In this document: one piece after another, positions 31,751 to 33,809 of the stretch
How positions within the stretch are numbered: position 1 is the first letter of the stretch
How the letters are laid out: every line of letters begins with the position of its first letter
Assembly (NCBI GenBank): GCA_019056785.1
Contig: DXJV01000079.1
Span: forward strand, 1-33,809
DNA length: 33,809 nucleotides
Origin: Candidatus Heimdallarchaeota archaeon
GTDB taxonomy: Archaea; Asgardarchaeota; Heimdallarchaeia; JABLTI01
Reading direction: 5' to 3'
Notes under the pieces: generated by a model
Seen by the model: the letters and a program-made list of their open reading frames with translations, nothing else
Told to the model about the DNA's origin: nothing
The model's database searches: none
Position numbers and translations under genes: made by a program

Positions 31751-33352
31751 ATGAATCAAACAGAGCAAAAAAAGAAAAGTAGTAATAATTGTAGTGTTGA
31801 AAAAAGTGTCTCCGAAGGTTCGGCGAGTAAAAACCAGCCTTCTATGGCAGATTGTTCTACCAATAAAATGACTTCTGAATCATCAGAGCCATTACAACAA
31901 GATGTCAGTGTTGAAGGTACCGAGGAAACAAAGTACAAGAAAGATGAATATATTTACAACAAGCTGGTGAAGAAGCGCAATCACGTTTATTCGTGTATTG
32001 CTAATGTCTTGAAAAATTATGATAGAAAACAAGTGCTCAATGCATTCATTCCAGAGCGGGAGAAAATTGCCCTTAAATTAGCTTCCATTCTTATGAGTAA
32101 AGATGGTTTGACGGTACGGGATTTCAGCAATTTCTCAACTGCGCCTTCTGCTGAAGGGGGGAAAACAAACGAAATCATCTCACTTTCAGCAATAAATTTC
32201 CTTATTAATCAGGTATATGCTCTTTCAGCCGAAGATGAAGGCGAGATGGAGTTTTCAAAGGAAGCGAAGGAGCATTTAACTACTCTGGCATTAGACTGGG
32301 CAAAATTGCGCGATCAGGCATTTATGTTTTCAAATGGAATGATTAAACTAGAATATGAGCTTCATGACGAGTTCTATTTCACAGAAACGGAGCTCTATCA
32401 TGAGACAGAGAAGAAACTGAAAAGCATCGGTGTAGGAACAGGTTTTGGTGCTCAGTCCAAGCTAAAAGAGATGCGTGACCAACGTCGAAAAGCCACTGAT
32501 AGAACGGTAAATGAATTAATTGACTTAGTAAAATCTTGGCATAGTGAAATAGCCTTTTTACGTCGTATAACTGAGTTTTATGCATCTATGCGGCAATTAA
32601 CAGAAGAAGAAGTGGAAGCTCTTTCACTCCTCTTCGAAAATTTCGGTGCTTTACTGGAACTCGAGAGTCTCAAGCGAAAATTCAAAGAGGTAAAATTGAG
32701 CAAAATTGAGGAGATGAAAAAGAACCGGGACAAATTAGAGTACAAGCAAGAATTGCAATTATCCATCTATGAAGCAATTATGAAATTCACGTTGGGACAA
32801 AAGGATGTTCCCTACTTTCTCTGCAGGATTATCACGAAAAAAGATGGGGAGCAATACCTTCAAATCGCTATCATCTCACTTTTATTATTCTCACGATTCT
32901 GTAACTCTTACTCTGAAACAACCCGGAGTAAAAAAGCTCATGACTTGGAATTAATCGTGTCGGAAATAGCAAGTTTGAGTGGTTGGGAGGTAGTCGACCA
33001 GAATGTCGAAATTCTAAGCGAAGGAGATACTGTAACTGAAATTGATTTGATTATTCATCGAGGGAAGACAACAATTATTGTGGAAGTAAAAGATTTAGCG
33101 CTCTGGCGTGGGTGGTATTTCGACCGCGAAAGTTTGATCAAACGCTATGATATCTTCGTCACAGCAGCTAAAAAATTGCGAGAACGGCGACTATTATTGA
33201 AAAACACAAACGCAAAGATTTTGATTGTCACAGCTCTCACCGAACGCTGGAAAAATGTCGATGGCGTCCCTATTGTACCCTTGAAGTCATTACATAAATA
33301 CTTGAAAAAATTGAAACGACTGGAAAGTGGCCGGCAAAAAGCAAAGCGGTAA
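31751..33352 (+). CDS. coiled-coil protein with C-terminal PD-(D/E)XK nuclease-like domain
   Basis: This 533-residue protein begins with about 60 Ser/Thr/Asn-rich, probably disordered residues. A large helical region with coiled-coil character follows (about 65-390, including LRRITEFYASMRQLTEEE). The C-terminal domain (about 395-515) fits the PD-(D/E)XK fold: helix LELIVSEIASLSGW, strand, then E430, D432 in TEIDLIIHRG and E445-V-K447 in IIVEVKD, followed by a helix (RYDIFVTAAKKL) and strand KILIVTAL. The catalytic residues are all there, so DNA or RNA cutting is likely, but no such full protein is known to me. ATG 31751 is preferred over 31742 because GGAAGGATGA is just upstream. Confidence 0.75.
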   Translation: MNQTEQKKKSSNNCSVEKSVSEGSASKNQPSMADCSTNKMTSESSEPLQQDVSVEGTEETKYKKDEYIYNKLVKKRNHVYSCIANVLKNYDRKQVLNAFIPEREKIALKLASILMSKDGLTVRDFSNFSTAPSAEGGKTNEIISLSAINFLINQVYALSAEDEGEMEFSKEAKEHLTTLALDWAKLRDQAFMFSNGMIKLEYELHDEFYFTETELYHETEKKLKSIGVGTGFGAQSKLKEMRDQRRKATDRTVNELIDLVKSWHSEIAFLRRITEFYASMRQLTEEEVEALSLLFENFGALLELESLKRKFKEVKLSKIEEMKKNRDKLEYKQELQLSIYEAIMKFTLGQKDVPYFLCRIITKKDGEQYLQIAIISLLLFSRFCNSYSETTRSKKAHDLELIVSEIASLSGWEVVDQNVEILSEGDTVTEIDLIIHRGKTTIIVEVKDLALWRGWYFDRESLIKRYDIFVTAAKKLRERRLLLKNTNAKILIVTALTERWKNVDGVPIVPLKSLHKYLKKLKRLESGRQKAKR

Positions 33353-33390
33353 AGAAAATTATGCTGTTGTTTTTCTCTTTTCCTCTTCTT

Positions 33391-33809
33391 TCATTTTTTT
33401 ACAGTTTTTCGTTCTTCTCGTACCTCACGAATGACCTTTAATTTGATTATTTCTTCCTCGCTTTGTTTAGGAAGTGTTTGGAAGTGGTCAAACCGTCGTA
33501 AGAGGTCAAAGAAGAGGATGATCCCTAAGATAGCTGCAAAGTAAGAAAAAAGATGCATGAACGCGAATCCTACAGGTTTTGTTAGGTAGTCGATTTCCAG
33601 AAGGTTAAGAATGTTAGTGATGGGGTAAATTAGAGCAAAAAGACCATAGACATACGGAAGCATGCTTTTTCCATAACCAATAGCAACACGTTTTTTGAGT
33701 TTTCGTTGGAAAAAGTCATTTAATATAAAAGTAAAAATAAATAATAGTGTTGTTGACAATTGAAAAATTTCGGTGATTTGCTCAATAAAAGCTTGATTCG
33801 TTCCAATTA
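33391..33809 (-). CDS. small multi-pass membrane protein, 5' end beyond the window
   Basis: The frame stays open from its TGA stop (33391-33393) to the right edge, so the start is probably outside. What is visible, about 139 residues, has four likely transmembrane helices: LSTTLLFIFTFIL, MLPYVYGLFALIYPIT, VGFAFMHLFSYFAAILGIILFF and possibly one more between. The C-terminal tail is charged (EEEIIKLKVIREVREERKTVKK), probably in the cytoplasm. A TTG at 33759 could be a start but has no supporting site. I cannot assign a family. Confidence 0.6.
   Translation of the reverse strand, partial: IGTNQAFIEQITEIFQLSTTLLFIFTFILNDFFQRKLKKRVAIGYGKSMLPYVYGLFALIYPITNILNLLEIDYLTKPVGFAFMHLFSYFAAILGIILFFDLLRRFDHFQTLPKQSEEEIIKLKVIREVREERKTVKK

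Overview
This window is a gene-dense, AT-rich piece of an archaeal chromosome. The archaeal assignment rests on several gene families: an archaeal-type nascent polypeptide-associated complex protein with a UBA tail, A-type ATP synthase subunits H and F, an Sm-like protein, a DUF460 protein, an archaeal-type UMP kinase, a GfcR-type HTH-phosphoribosyltransferase, MfnB of methanofuran synthesis, and ribosomal proteins S12 and S7 of archaeal form. TATA-like boxes lie 20-40 bases before several starts, and GGTGA or GGAGG ribosome binding sites are common. The long basic extension on S7 and the large share of secreted, TPR and zinc-binding proteins of unknown role would suit an Asgard (Heimdall-like) lineage. 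That placement is a guess, not shown by the sequence.

Layout. Bases 1-4250: the tail of a probable tRNA-binding OB-fold protein, then a leftward run of mfnB, thioredoxin reductase, an Orc1/Cdc6-like AAA+ ATPase, a cyclophilin and a small cupin. Bases 4379-7695: a cell-envelope block with two secreted membrane-anchored proteins in convergent orientation, separated by a strong hairpin, and a multi-pass acyltransferase-like gene interrupted by an in-frame TAG. Bases 7900-11600: a TM2/zinc-ribbon membrane protein, a 2[4Fe-4S] ferredoxin with an extra C-terminal domain, a short bacterioferritin, an M28 metallopeptidase and an orphan. Bases 11637-11775: a tRNA-Phe(GAA) gene whose D-loop is split by about 60 bases. 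Bases 12100-15250: a large secreted caspase-like protein preceded by two perfect palindromes, and an orphan.

Bases 15470-20200: Sm-like protein, DUF460 protein, a ParA/MinD-like ATPase paired with a winged-helix-type partner, and A-ATPase subunits H and F. Bases 20676-25754: a PAPS-reductase-family protein with zinc ribbon, PUA-like and ferredoxin parts, then NAC, an NTF2-like candidate, MtnA and GfcR. Bases 26133-28000: a TPR protein, an orphan and a LIM-like zinc protein. Bases 28213-33352: S12, S7, a winged-helix regulator, a second TPR protein, UMP kinase and a probable PD-(D/E)XK nuclease-fold protein. The window ends inside a small membrane protein gene.

Most genes are housekeeping or stand alone, with few long operons. 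The clearest functional pairs are S12-S7, atpH-atpF, gfcR-mtnA, and the ParA-like ATPase with its winged-helix partner. The most unusual items are the D-loop-interrupted tRNA-Phe, the roughly 130-residue repeat-bearing extension of S7, the secreted caspase-like protein, the amber-interrupted acyltransferase, and the two orphan architectures: ParA with winged helix, and coiled coil with PD-(D/E)XK.
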